DNA of 64,000 bases from Talpa occidentalis (lineage: Eukaryota; Chordata; Mammalia; Eulipotyphla; Talpidae), in the NCBI RefSeq assembly GCF_014898055.3, contig NW_023601433.1, forward strand, positions 72,833,683 through 72,897,682, written 5' to 3'. Of this stretch, positions 21,500 to 32,004 are shown piece by piece. The position numbers were made by a program, and so were the translations under genes. The notes under the pieces were generated by a model. It made no database searches, was not told the origin of the DNA, and worked only from the letters and a program-made list of their open reading frames with translations. Each line of letters opens with the position of its first letter. Within the stretch, counting starts at the first letter, position 1.

Positions 21500-21785
21500 G
21501 GTACTGAAATGGCAGACATGCGTTGGTCACAGTTCTGCAGACTGCGGACCCCGGGATCAAGGTGTCAGGGGATCTGGTGTGTGATGAGGGCCTGCTTCCA
21601 GGCTAGGAGACAGCTGCCTTCTCACTGTGTCTTCACACGGCCAAGATGGGGATGATCTTGCTCAGGACTTCTCTTATAAGGATGCTGATCCTGTTCTTGG
21701 GGGCCCTTCCCTCATAACCTAGTTTCCTCCCAGAGCAGTGGTCTCCTAATACTATCCTAATACTATCACACTGGGGGTTAGGGGG
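21500..21785 (-). mobile_element. MLT1-type (MaLR) LTR relic
   Basis: 'cacagttctgcagactgcggaccccgggatcaaggtgtcagg…ctcactgtgtcttcacacgg…ttataagg…cataacctagtttcctccc…ctaatactatcacactgggggttaggg' follows a reversed MaLR LTR. A short internal duplication (tcctaatacta) lies at 21746-21768. Confidence 0.75.
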
Positions 21786-21944
21786 CACACGGACTTAGAT
21801 TGGGTCTATAGTGGGGACATGTGCCGGAGGAAGAGTGACTTTCTCAGGGATGCAGAGCAAATTCCTGCAGAGCCAGGCCTGAAACTCAAGTCCGTGTCCC
21901 TTCCTCCCTTTAGCGATGGCTGTGTGAGTTGATGTCATTTGCAC

Positions 21945-22255
21945 AGGGGGCCTGGTCCATTGCTCTCTTTGGCTTCTGGTGGCCTCAGGCCTCCTTTGGC
22001 TGATAAATGGCCTTCTCCCTGTGTCTTCACATTGTCTTCCCTCTGTATGTATTTCTCTGTGTCCAAGCTTCCCTGTTTCATAAGGACTCAGTCATACTGG
22101 GTTGGGACACTCACCCTTTCTTTCCTTCCCCCAAATGATTTCCTCTTAATTTGATCTCATTTGCAAAGACCCTACATACAAACAAGATCACATACATAGT
22201 TAGCCAAGGGTTAGGATTCAACATCATTTGGGGGAACACTATTCAACCCATAATA
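21945..22255 (-). mobile_element. MLT1-type LTR relic, second copy
   Basis: 'ggccttctccctgtgtcttcacattgtcttccctctgtatgtatttctctgtgtcc…cataaggactcagtcatactgg…gggttaggattcaacatcatttgggggaac': reversed MLT1 order ending at 'cacccataa'-like sequence. Confidence 0.85.
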
Positions 22256-22399
22256 GGCCATAATGAAATATACAATGTGCAGTGTTTTCTGAACACCAAC
22301 TGTATGCCTGTGCGCCAGAATGTGAGGGAGGAGAAATAGTCACAGGAAGCTTGGGCCATCCAAGGGATGTGGGTGATTTATGGGAGGTGAAATATGCCT

Positions 22400-22419
22400 C
22401 CTGGTCTGCAGGGGGCGCA
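22400..22419 (+). promoter_or_regulatory. CTCF-like motif
   Basis: CCTGGTCTGCAGGGGGCGCA contains the intact CTCF core CAGGGGGCGC. It lies in non-repetitive DNA between an LTR and a MIR. Confidence 0.45.
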
Positions 22420-22589
22420 CCAGGAGATGGGTCTAGAGAGGATGTTGGGGTTGATGGTGATGGCATTGAGTGCCAGGAGCAGGAGCTAGGAATGAACCAC
22501 TAAGACAGTCCCAGAAGTAAATTACAATCTCAGATTGATGAGCTGGAGAGATGCAGGAAGGTTTTATTTATTCGTGGTGGGGAGTGTTT

Positions 22590-22740
22590 TAGAGTTCAGC
22601 TCGTGTCCATCCCTATTTTACAGGGTAACAACCTGAGGTTCTGAGTGGGAGAGTGACACTCCCAGGGTCACACAGCCAGCAAGGGACAGCTGTTCTTGCT
22701 TCCAAGTCTGGAGAGGGCACGGTCTGGTCCACTCTTAGAA
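22590..22740 (-). mobile_element. MIR relic
   Basis: 'ctattttacagggtaacaacctgaggttctgagtgggagagtgacactcccagggtcacacagccagcaagg': reverse MIR core. Confidence 0.75.
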
Positions 22741-22939
22741 AGATGCTTATTCAAAACACAACAGCCGTTACCAATGACAATAGAAGCCATTTGCCTGTGT
22801 TTGCGCATCTATATCTCTAGGGGTTAGTAAATTTGCAGCCAATTTTCAGGGATTTCAAATTGGATTTCTAGGTAGCTTCCACTGAGATGTGCAGAAACGA
22901 TTCCTGGTTCCCACACATATTCAGCAAAGGACTGGGGTG

Positions 22940-23520
22940 AATATTCATTCATCCAGTGAATGCTTACTGGTTACCAACTATGTGCAGCGTCCTGAGATGA
23001 GGGTGGGAATTCAGAAATTTAAAAAAGGAGAGCTCTTTGGCATCTAGAAATACCCTTGTTGCCACAAGCTCATAGAACTCAGTGTCAAATGGGGCAGAAA
23101 GTCTCACACATAAATAATCGGAAGCCAGGTAGCCAGCGCAAGGAGTGAGGGCGCCTGGGGGAAGTGCTTGACCAATGGGGGAGCAGGGAAGGCTTCTTGA
23201 GGGAGGTGATGGCTGAGCTGAGGCTTGAGAAAGAGCTTGAAACTCATCAAGTTCCAAGGTAGATGCAATGGCACATGCAGAGGCCTGGAAGAAGATAGTT
23301 TTAGAGAAAACCCTTAAGCACCTCTGGCCCTGAATTTGGAGTATGGGAAACAGAGAGAGATTATCAAAATCCTCGGAATTCATGGGAGGGGCCATGCATG
23401 TTATCTAGGAGGTAATAGGGGCCTGTGGAAGGGCTTAGAGCAAAAGAGTGACCTAGCAATATTGGTCTTTTGTGAGAGAGCCCTCTGGCTCCCTGGCAGG
23501 GAAGAGGTGGAGCAGCGGCA
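22940..23520 (-). mobile_element. L2 relic, about 580 bp
   Basis: Reverse L2 from 'attcattcatccagtgaatgcttactggttacc' through 'gcagggaaggcttcttgagggaggtgatggctgagctgagg' and 'cacatgcagaggcctggaag' to 'gagagagccctctggctccc', in consensus order. Confidence 0.85.
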
Positions 23521-23569
23521 AAGTGATGGCTGCAGTTGTGAAAGTGAAAGCTATTCAAGATGAATAACA

Positions 23570-23850
23570 ACGATTCTCTATATTGCTTACCATACACGGG
23601 CGCTATTGCAGACACTGTCCATGGTTTCTCTCATTCAATCCTTAAACATCTTTATGATCTACAGTGCACATAAAACTCTTCACCTGGGGTCTGGCATAGT
23701 AATTATCCCACAAATTATCTATATAATTATAGCAATCTATATGTACCTCTCACCCTACTTTGCAGCTGGGGATTGAAGTGCAGACTGTTTAAGTAATTCA
23801 CCATTTTGGATGCTGTGATATACAGCCCAGGTCCACTTTGAGGAAGGAAG
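23570..23850 (-). mobile_element. MIR relic
   Basis: 'ttaccatacacgggcgctattgcagacactgtcc' opens a reverse MIR, with a diverged body including 'ccctactttgcagctggggattgaag'. 23855-24250 has nothing recognised. Confidence 0.5.
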
Positions 23851-24257
23851 GATTTACTCCTTAACTGGCAGAAGTGTGGCCTTATTTGGGGGCTGCTTCA
23901 GCCCAGGAAGACTGCCTCATCCTAGGTCACCCCAGTGGGGGTAGCCCACGTCCAATGACTGGTAGCTGCAGGAGGAAAAGGGCCTGACCCCTTGTCCTGG
24001 ATCAAGACAGCTTTGAAGGGCCGTCCCAACCCCAGAGTTCCCCACTGGGAAGCTGAGACTGTCCATTATTGGGCCTTCACCATAACCCAGAGTCTCCTCC
24101 ACATTTCTCTCTCCTTCTCTTTTCTTCCATGGGTTTTGATTCCAAGAGTGATTTCTCCTGAACTTCCTGCATGCTAAGTTCTGTCTCAGGGTCTGTCTGC
24201 CTGCTGGAAAATGACCTTTGACCTTTGGCACTTGTTTGAGGGACCACAACCAGTCAG

Positions 24258-24738
24258 GATTCCTCAGAGGGACATAGCCAGTGGGATATAGAGATATTTT
24301 CAAAGAGATGTATGAGGAGGGGTGGACTCCCTGGTTATGGAGACTGAGAGGTCCCACAATCCGTCTGCCTCTGCATCAGAGGCCCAGGAAAGTGGCTACA
24401 TAGTTCCAGTCCAAAGCCAAAGGCCTGAGAATCAGGGGAACCAATGGTGAAAGTGTCAGTCCAAGTTCAAAGCCATGAGCGCTGAGGCCCAAAGGCAGAA
24501 GTGGATGTTTCGGCTCCAGCAGAAAACGAATTGGCTCTTCCTTTACCTTGTTCTATTTGGGCCCTCAATGGATGGCATGGAGCCTGCCCTGCATTGGTGA
24601 GAGTGACCTTTTCTGCTTAGTCTACCGACTGGGATGCTAATCTTTTCGGGAAACACCTCACAGGCACACCCAGAAATAGCGTTTTCCCTGCCATCTGAAC
24701 ATCCCTTCGGTGGACACATAAAATTAACCATCACAGCC
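24258..24738 (-). mobile_element. MLT2-type (ERVL) LTR relic
   Basis: Plus strand runs from 'gtcaggattcctcagagggacatagcc' through 'ggttatggagactgagaggtcccacaatc', 'ggccctcaatggatggcatgg', 'gggaaacacctcacaggcacacccagaaatagc' to 'cacataaaattaaccatcaca'. This is the reversed order of an LTR that begins tgtgatggttaatttta. A nearly complete copy. Confidence 0.8.
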
Positions 24739-24854
24739 AGGAAGCCAACTCTGACTCCTCTGGCTTCAAAGCCTGCCTTCTGCCCTCACACGAGGCCACC
24801 TTGATCAAACCTCTTGACTCTCCCCTTCATTTGTAAAGTGAGGATGCCTCAGTC

Positions 24855-25300
24855 AGTGTCTTAGTTAACTTGGGCCTCGATAATAAAATGCCATACTCCA
24901 GGGGCTGAAACAACAGACATTCATTCTCTGCAAGTCTGGAGGCTGGAAGTCCAAGATCAAGGGCCAGCAGGGTGCCAGCAGGCTCTCTTCTTGGGCTACA
25001 GATGGTGGCTTCTCACCGAGTGTTCGCATGACCTCTTCTTTGTGAGCGCACAGCGAGAGGGGAGGGCACAGGCCAGGGGGGAGGAGAAGGAGACACAGAG
25101 AGAAAGAGCTCTGTGATGTCTCTTCTTATTAGAACATGGATTCCATCAGATCAGAGACCCTCCTGTTAAAGGCCAGTTTTTAACCTTAATTACTTCCTTA
25201 GAGACCCCATCTCCTAACGCAGCCATACTGGGGACTAGGACTTCCAGACATGAATTTGGGGAGGGGAGGGGCACAAACATTCAGTCTGTACTAGCGTCCC
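24855..25300 (-). mobile_element. MLT1-type LTR relic
   Basis: 'cagtgtcttagttaacttgggcctcgataataaaatgccatactccaggggctgaaacaacagacattcattctctgcaagtctggaggctggaagtccaagatcaaggg' is the reversed MLT1 3' end. It continues to 'gactaggacttccagacatgaatttggggaggg'. Confidence 0.88.
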
Positions 25301-25599
25301 CAGGTTATGCCGAGATGACAATCATGTCCCCAAACCTCTGTGGCTGCCAAAGATAGTGTGATCAGCTTGTCCTGGTTTGCCCCACAGTTCCTTGGCTTGC
25401 AGGCTGGTCGTCCTGCCTCCACCAAAGATGGTCACTTGGGACTATCCTGGTTTTAAAACTGGACCCCTCTTCACGCTTGCGATGCGCCCCCATGCTAATG
25501 ATTGGAAGCAGTGACTACTTTGACAAGCCAGTTGGATTCTCTGTGATTGCATTTGACTCTCTGACTAACGCCGAGAGAGGAACTCCCTTTTCTTAGTGC

Positions 25600-25905
25600 A
25601 ACTTACAGTGGGATAGCCTTGGGCCATCACCCGATCCAGTGTTCAAAATGTTGCCTTGTAAATTGTCTAATAAAGCAATAAAGAAAGGGACTTGCTAAAT
25701 GATTTGTCTTTTAACCATTGTAATGGGATTTTTTGGTAACGTTGTCGTATGTGAGAATGCAAAAATTATCACACATAATTAGAATCATTTCAATTCAAGT
25801 CTCTGCCAGGCCTCTGACATATTCTGCAACTTGTGCCACATCGGGCAAGTCAGCTCGTAAAACCTAATCAAATAAAAATTTAAAAGGCAGTCCTATTTAG
25901 AGCGG
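25600..25905. promoter_or_regulatory. Putative conserved noncoding block
   Basis: Repeat-free, AT-rich and smooth in composition, with TAAT-type cores (TTATCACACATAATTAGAAT, AACCTAATCAAATAAAAATT) and AACCATTGTAATGGGATT, which contains a Sox-like CATTGT. Right edge meets purine-rich DNA. Confidence 0.4.
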
Positions 25906-26159
25906 TGTGGCGGAGGCTGGTGGGGAAGGCAGCGGAGCCAGCTTTGCCTTAGAGGGAGGAGGCAGTGAGGAGGAAGAAGGAGGGCAGAGAAGAAAGGAAG
26001 GTGCCAGAAGAGAGTACGCGGAGTCCACTTGGCTTGTTAGAGCGGCTTCCTCCAGCGACCTCGCACCCGGGCTGGGTCAGCCTTGATGGTCCTAATTACT
26101 TCCCCTTCAGCTCCACTCACATCCGACATTTCTGCCCCCGGGTTTCATTTCATTTCAGT

Positions 26160-26850
26160 CCGACCAGCTCCCTGCCTGTGCATCTTCTTAATATTTAATC
26201 CTAATCATGCAGACACATGTACGGATCTATTTATCCACAAAAGCTGCTGTATAAATGTTTAACCAGAAAAGCACAGGGTGACTCGGATGGTCTACCAGAC
26301 AAGCTTTGCCAGGGAGGCGAGGATGGGCAGGCTGTCTCTTTTGGGGGAGAAGATATTTATTGAGGAAAATGTCCCCAGTTCCCAAAATGTCCAGCTCGGG
26401 CCCTAGGGACAGGGGTTAGCAAAATGTTGTTTTCCTCAATGGGCTGGAACGGGAAGCCGCGAGGTGGCGAGAGGAGTCAGCCTCCCTCTAGACGCTGGTG
26501 CGAGCGCAGGTCCTCGAATCGGCCCGTGAGGCCCCTCTGTGGGGGTGAGACCCCAGTCGTCCTCACTGGGGTCTGGGATCCAGCTCCTAGGCAGGAGGGG
26601 TCTGCCCTGGCTGGGGTGTGTGGGTGACCTCGGAAGATCGCGGTGGTGGAATAATCGCGCAGTGCAGGGGACGTGATGCACCCAGGGAATGGTAGGGAAG
26701 CTCATGAATATTCTGGGCACTTGTACCCACAGCCAGCGCCAGCCCGGCTCCTGATTCATCAATATTACAAATCGGCACGGTGGCGAGCAGGCTGTCAGAC
26801 ACTTGAATATTTGCCTCAAGTCTGTGGAATTTCAATGGAAGTATTTCCCA
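26160..26850. promoter_or_regulatory. Putative regulatory block with a CpG-rich core
   Basis: AT-rich shoulders (26185-26260, TTCTTAATATTTAATCCTAA; 26695-26850, GCTCATGAATATTCTGGGCA and TTCATCAATATTACAAATCG) enclose a CpG-rich centre at 26445-26680 (about 17 CpG by hand count). The 127- and 137-codon openings on opposite strands have no domain and are attributed to low stop density. Confidence 0.45.
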
Positions 26851-27029
26851 GGGACACATGCAGGCAGGAAAGTCCCTTCTCCTGTGCCACGGAGCATAGG
26901 TCTGGCTGTGGGAGCTCTGGGCCCCAGACCCTGCACCTAGCTGACATCCGTGTCACATTGGGCCAAACCCCGAGCCCCTGGGATAGCAGGAAGGGAGAAG
27001 TGAGCACTTCCAAGGTGCCTGCAAGCTGT

Positions 27030-27115
27030 TGCAGCAATTCTGTCGAGGAGAGGGGTTGGCTCCATTTTACAGATGAGGAAAAATGAGATGGAGCAGGGAG
27101 AGTGGCTGCTTACCA
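27030..27115 (-). mobile_element. MIR core relic
   Basis: 'ggttggctccattttacagatgaggaaaaatgagatgg': reverse MIR core only. Confidence 0.6.
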
Positions 27116-27327
27116 AGGGGGTGAGGGTGCTGAGACTGGAGTGCAGTTTGAGGTGAAGGTCTGCAGGTGATGATGGCTTCTTTGGAGGGCTATTATGGGG
27201 ATAAATGGAGGACCAAGTTGGGGGTGCTTTGGAAGAGTATTCAGAATCCTAGAATAAGTGAGGCTCACATTGGCACAAACCTGTGTGGGCTGCAGAGACC
27301 TTTCGCCTCCCTGTGCCTCACTTCCTG

Positions 27328-27399
27328 TCCTCAGTGTTGAGTGCAGTCAGTCCTATCCTCAGTTAAGTCAGTCCTATCCTCAGTGTTGAGTGCAGTCAG
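27328..27399 (+). repeat. Local interleaved duplication
   Basis: A 23-bp unit (tcctcagtgttgagtgcagt…) occurs at 27328-27350 and 27377-27399. An 18-bp unit (agtcagtcctatcctcag) occurs at 27345-27362 and 27366-27383. The pattern suggests replication slippage. Confidence 0.85.
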
Positions 27400-27529
27400 G
27401 GGGAGGAGCTGCCTCCCTCTTATAGGTGAGGAGAATGAGCCTCAGAGGACTAAAGTGCTTTACCCAAAGCTCCACATCCAGGAGTGGCAAGATCACGGCT
27501 GAAGGTCACAGTGAAGGTCTTTAGCAAAG

Positions 27530-28240
27530 CAAGGAACATATGCATTTTTAACAAAGTTTTCTTATACTGTTGTTCATTTCTACCCTCAGGCGTAGTCCCT
27601 GTAGTGCTCCCGCCACCATAGCGCCCGTGATCCATCACCAAAGTCCCTGTGCTCTTCTCTCCCCTGTTTTGACCCCTCTCTTCCCCTCTCCCTTGTTGTA
27701 TGTCTCAATTCTGTGGTTGGCTTGCTAGTTTTGTCTTTCTCCCGACCTTTTGTTTGGTTTCTCTATATGTCACATATAAGTGAAACCATCTGATATTTAT
27801 CTTTTTCCTTCTGACTTATTTAGGGTAGCATAGTCCCTTCCAGCTCCATCCATGCTGCTGCAAATGGCATGAGTTTGTCTTTTTTGATTGCTGAGTAATA
27901 TTCCATTGTGTAAATATACCACATTTTTTTGGTCCATTCTTCTGTTTGGAGGGCATTTGGGTTGTTCCCATATCTTGGTTATTGTAAACAGTGCTGCAGT
28001 AAACATAGGGGTGCAGGTTTCCTTCCGAATTAGTATTTTTGTGTCCTTTGGGTAGATTCCTAATTGTGGAATCGCTGGCAGCTCCATTTTTAGTGTTCTG
28101 AGGAAACTCCATACAGCTTCTCACAGTGGCTGGACCAGTTTGCACTCCCATCAGCGGTGTAAGAGGGTTCCTTTTTCTCCGCATCCTCACCAGCATTTGT
28201 GTTTTTAGTGTGGGCCACTCTCACTGGTGTGAGGTGGCAT
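27530..28240 (-). mobile_element. L1, 5'-truncated, older than the resident young copies
   Basis: Reverse 3' UTR (27530-27790: 'accctcaggcgtagtccctgtagtgctcc') then reverse ORF2 C-terminus (27795-28240). Antisense translation gives [20 protein letters not shown] and related stretches with frameshifts. A relative of its 3' UTR recurs at 62787-63105. Confidence 0.9.
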
Positions 28241-28454
28241 TTTACAGATCAGGAATGGGAGGCCATAGGTGGAAAGCTGAAGGGCCTGCTTCTTTGCAGG
28301 AACTGAAATTTGTTTAAAAAGGGGGAGGGAAAAAGGACCCCCCCCATTCTCTTGGTCTTTCTCCCTTCCTGTGTAGTATTTTAACTAAGAATAGAGATAA
28401 CCATCCTTTCTTCCCCTTTCTCCCTCTATCCCTTCCTCCCTTCCTCCTTTTCTT

Positions 28455-28945
28455 TCTTCTTTTTAAAATTGAGGTATAAATTGACATATAACATATTAAT
28501 TCAGATGTACAACACAATGATTCAGTGTTTGTTATGCTGAAAAATGATCACAACAATAAGCCTAGTTAACCTCTGTCACCAGAGCTACGATATATTTTAT
28601 GATGAGAACTTTTCAGTCCTGCCCTCTTAGCAACTTTCAATCATGCAGTACTATAGTCACCATGCTGTTGTATCCCCGGGATTTATTTATTTAATAACTA
28701 AGAGTTGACTCCCTTTTCCTATTGTACCCACTTCCACCCCTGCCAGACAATCACCAATCCGTTCTCTTTATCTATGAGTTGTTTTTTTTTTTTGAGATCC
28801 CAAATGTAAGTGAGATCATATGACATATGTTTTTCTGCATTTGTGTTGTCACAAATGCAGAACTTCCTTCTTTTTTATGGCTGAATAATATTCCATCACA
28901 TATGCCACATTTCCTCTATTCATTTATTGATGGACACTTAGGTTG
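28455..28945 (-). mobile_element. Ancient L1M
   Basis: 'aattgaggtataaattgacatataacatattaattcagatgtacaac', 'actatagtcaccatgctgttgta', 'atggctgaataatattccatcacatatgcc' are reversed L1M 3' UTR and ORF2 landmarks. Confidence 0.88.
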
Positions 28946-28949
28946 AACA

Positions 28950-29685
28950 TAGGGATTTCTCTCTTTCTCTCTTCACTTCTCTTTCTTTTCTGATTCTTTG
29001 TGTTTTAGTCACAAAACAGAACCTCCTCTGGTTATCTCAGGCAGGAAGATATTTCACACACGGCATTCTTCAATGCTTAGAAAATGGATTATAGGCCAGG
29101 GAGCAGCTCTTAGGACAGCAGGTTTCTGCAGTCACCAGGCATTACTATTGATATTCTCAACTGCCCACAGCACCAAAGTGGATGATTTACCATAGAATGC
29201 CCAGAAGATGCTGGAAAAGCCTCAGGTTTGCATTCTGTGAAGTCATGCACTTGCCCACTGCAGTTAGAACAATAGTCCTTTCTTTTCTCCTGTCTGCCAA
29301 ATCTCACACGAGCTCATCACACTGGGGAGAAGCTGGACTGGGGCTTTGAAGGTAAAGGAGACAGGGAGTAGAGTTTTTGAGCTTCCGGTCTCCAGGTGCA
29401 GGGGAGCCCATGTTGAGGGGCAGGGATGGTGCTGAACGATGGAAATATGACTCACTGGCCAGTGAGCCACTTCCCCAGTGGTTTCCTAAATATGATTGGG
29501 GACCCCCAGGAATGAGGTCAACTAAGGGGGCAATAATGAGGGGCACAGAAGAACTTCAAGCTCCACCTACCCATTTTATTTATTGGATTTTATTTGAAAA
29601 ACTATCCTGCACACACAGTTTGGTTCTCATGTGTCACAGTGCATTGGTTGAAGCATGGGAAAGAGAAAATTATTCTAACACTTGT
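28950..29685. other. Unassigned, no gene
   Basis: A short TC-rich run (28955-28990) then unassigned sequence. The 29000-29330 part has the feel of an old LTR but I cannot place it. Confidence 0.35.
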
Positions 29686-29703
29686 TAAAATGGTAAGGAA
29701 GGA

Positions 29704-29924
29704 GACTCTCTGGTGGCTCAAGGGGTTAGTTCTCAGCACTATCAGGCTATCATCAGCCACTGTGGCATGAGCTATCCCCGGCTAAGGAGCTTACAAACAT
29801 GGCGCAGCAGACCTCTCCTCTCTCGCTGGTAAATCCTCTGTCTCTGGTGAATCCTCTCACCACCACCCCCATCTCTGGCCTAAACCCCAGTTCTGTATGC
29901 CTAAATAAATAAAATAAATCTTTA
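29704..29924 (+). mobile_element. tRNA-derived SINE, internally shortened
   Basis: Head ACTCTCTGGTGGCTCAAGGG, body AACATGGCGCAGCAGACCTC, tail AAATAAATAAAATAAATCTT. Flanked by a near-perfect target duplication: aaaatggtaaggaagga (29687-29703) and aaaatggtagggaaga (29925-29940). It lacks the segment carrying CAGCAGTG. Confidence 0.88.
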
Positions 29925-29940
29925 AAAATGGTAGGGAAGA

Positions 29941-31160
29941 CTCTTCAGGACCTTTGTGACAGGGAAGTGAGAGCAACTCCAAATACAAGACCAAGTGGGA
30001 ATTTTTAGCCAAGGAGCAGGTTGAAGAGGGTGGTGGTAGGTGGAATATCACTAAGAGAAGACATCAAGGGTAGGGAGGAGTCTGGCCTAAATGATGGGAT
30101 CCTTGCTGTAGGTGGGCCAGGGTGCCAGAGTGGGGTATCTCTTTGACTAAGTGGGGTCTTACCACAACTGGGCTGTGTAGGTCCAGCAAGAATGGGGACC
30201 AAGGTCAAGGCTGAGTTGGGCAGAAGGCTTGGAGGAACCTGACCAAAATTTGGTCAAGGAGGACCTCTTTGTTAGGAGCGCACATAGCTTCACGAGAAAG
30301 ATTGCAGAGCTCCCCTGGAGGGGCAAGAGGAGCCAGAGGAGCTGGAGAGCATGCTGCCTGCATTCCATTCTTTTGGATTCTGAGCACAAATCTCGCTCCC
30401 CCCCCAGCCCACAGCCTTCATACTTAGCAGTGTGTGCAAATACTGCCGGAGGGTAGAGCAGACCCAACACGCCAAATTTCCACGTATGCTCAGCTGGGAT
30501 CTATAGTTCTGTGGTTTTTTGCAATTCTATGGTTTTTAGTATTCTTTGATTCCTTAGCACTCTAGCCTCAACTTCTATAGCACTTTGATTTTGCATTTCT
30601 TTGATTCTAGAGACATGATGATCCTGGGATGTGGACTTTTTGGCTCAGTAATTCCAAGAAAGCATTTTTTTGAATCAACATGTCCAAGACTTTCTTGTGA
30701 GACACTGGTCCATACCAAGGTGGGCACCAGGGTGACAGTGATGGGAGAGATGCTGACTGAGAGGTCATCTCATGTATTGGCTGTGTCCAAGGGCAAAACC
30801 AGAGGAGCCACATGTGTGCAAGGGGCCCATGTGTGACCAGGAGAGTGAGAGGATGCCTGGTGTTTAAGAGCTGGGCGCATGCAGGATGGAGTGGGGGGTG
30901 GGGAGCAATGATGGATAAGAAGTGAGCATTAAATAGTAGACTGGGATGTTCACATTCTTCTCTCTAGGTTTGTACAACTCCTCTGTCCCCCTGTGATGAA
31001 TCCTTTCCCCTCCAAACTAATCTGCCATAGCATTTCCTGCTCCCTACTAGGGATACAGATAAAGTGATCCATATTAGTCCCTGTGGGTCAGTTAGTTAAC
31101 AATCCTAGCCATCTGTTTGAGTTTCATTGGGGATCTTTCCAAGAGACAGCATAGTAATAG
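29941..31160. other. Unassigned, no gene
   Basis: Unique-looking DNA. The openings at 30159-30475 overlap on both strands and have no recognisable domain. 30500-30620 is T-rich with repeated 'ctttgatt'. Confidence 0.4.
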
Positions 31161-31164
31161 CAAT

Positions 31165-31735
31165 GACCACTGTATTAGGGTAAGCTGGTCTGCTATAACA
31201 AAAATCCCCAGACCTCGTAAGCAAAGTTTATTTTCTGTTTCTGAAAAGTCCATGGTGGGCCTGGGCAGCTGTCTCCATGTGGTAACTCAGTGATCCAGGC
31301 TGTAATCTGAGCTTCTGCATTTCAATAGGAGACCTCTTTGTTTGCAGAGAGTAAGTAAGAAAAATCTCATAGGGCCTGGGTCTCCCTGGTGACGCAGGTG
31401 GTTGAGTGCAGCGTTGTGAAGCTGTTCGCAACCTCTGCAGTGCCAGTTCGATCCCCGCTGGCCTCGGAGCAACCCACATGGTGAGCAGATCTCTCCTGCT
31501 GCACCTGCTGCTCCCCTCAGCAGTGTATTTCGTCAGTCTGTCTGTTCTGTTCCCCGCTCTGTCTCTGGTGAATCCTCTCACCCTCCCACTCATCTGGCCT
31601 ATACCCCAGCTCTTGTATAAATAAATAAAAAAAAATCTTAAAAAAAAAAATCACAGGGCCCATGCACTCTCTCAGCTTGGAAGTGATGCTCTCAATTCCA
31701 CTCATAGAATAGAACAAGTCACATGACTTTACAAC
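31165..31735 (-). mobile_element. MLT1-type LTR relic split by a SINE
   Basis: 'tgtattagggtaagctggtctgctataacaaaaatccccagacctcgtaagcaaagtttattttctg' is a reversed MLT1 3' end. The LTR resumes after the SINE with 'agggcccatgcactctctcagc' to 'gaatagaacaagtcacatgac'. Confidence 0.75.
31377..31646 (+). mobile_element. tRNA-derived SINE nested in an LTR
   Basis: Full-length copy: TCCCTGGTGACGCAGGTGGT head, GTTCGATCCCCGCTGG B-box-like motif, CTGCTCCCCTCAGCAGTG, tail TAAATAAATAAAAAAAAATC. Target duplication aaaatctcatagggcc (31361-31376) versus aaaatcacagggcc (31647-31660). Confidence 0.92.
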
Positions 31736-31859
31736 CCTAGAAGGGGGCTGGGAAGGGTAGTTTACTGTGTGTCAAGAAAGGATGAAGATAAAACAGCATT
31801 TGGTGGTCACATTTCTTTTGCAGATACCATTTCTATTTTTAGTAGTTACCACAAGACCT

Positions 31860-32000
31860 TTACTGTACATTAATTTATCTAAATCATAAAAGATCCTTAC
31901 AGATGAGAAAATTGAGGTCCAAAGAGGTTGAATAATTTGCCTTAAATCACACAAATAATGGCAGATTCAAAATTTGAACCCAGGTTTGTAGCCCTTCAAA
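31860..32000 (-). mobile_element. MIR relic
   Basis: 'ttacagatgagaaaattgaggtccaaagaggttgaataatttgccttaaatcacacaaataatggcagattcaaaatttgaacccagg': reverse MIR, well preserved. Confidence 0.85.
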
Positions 32001-32004
32001 ATCT

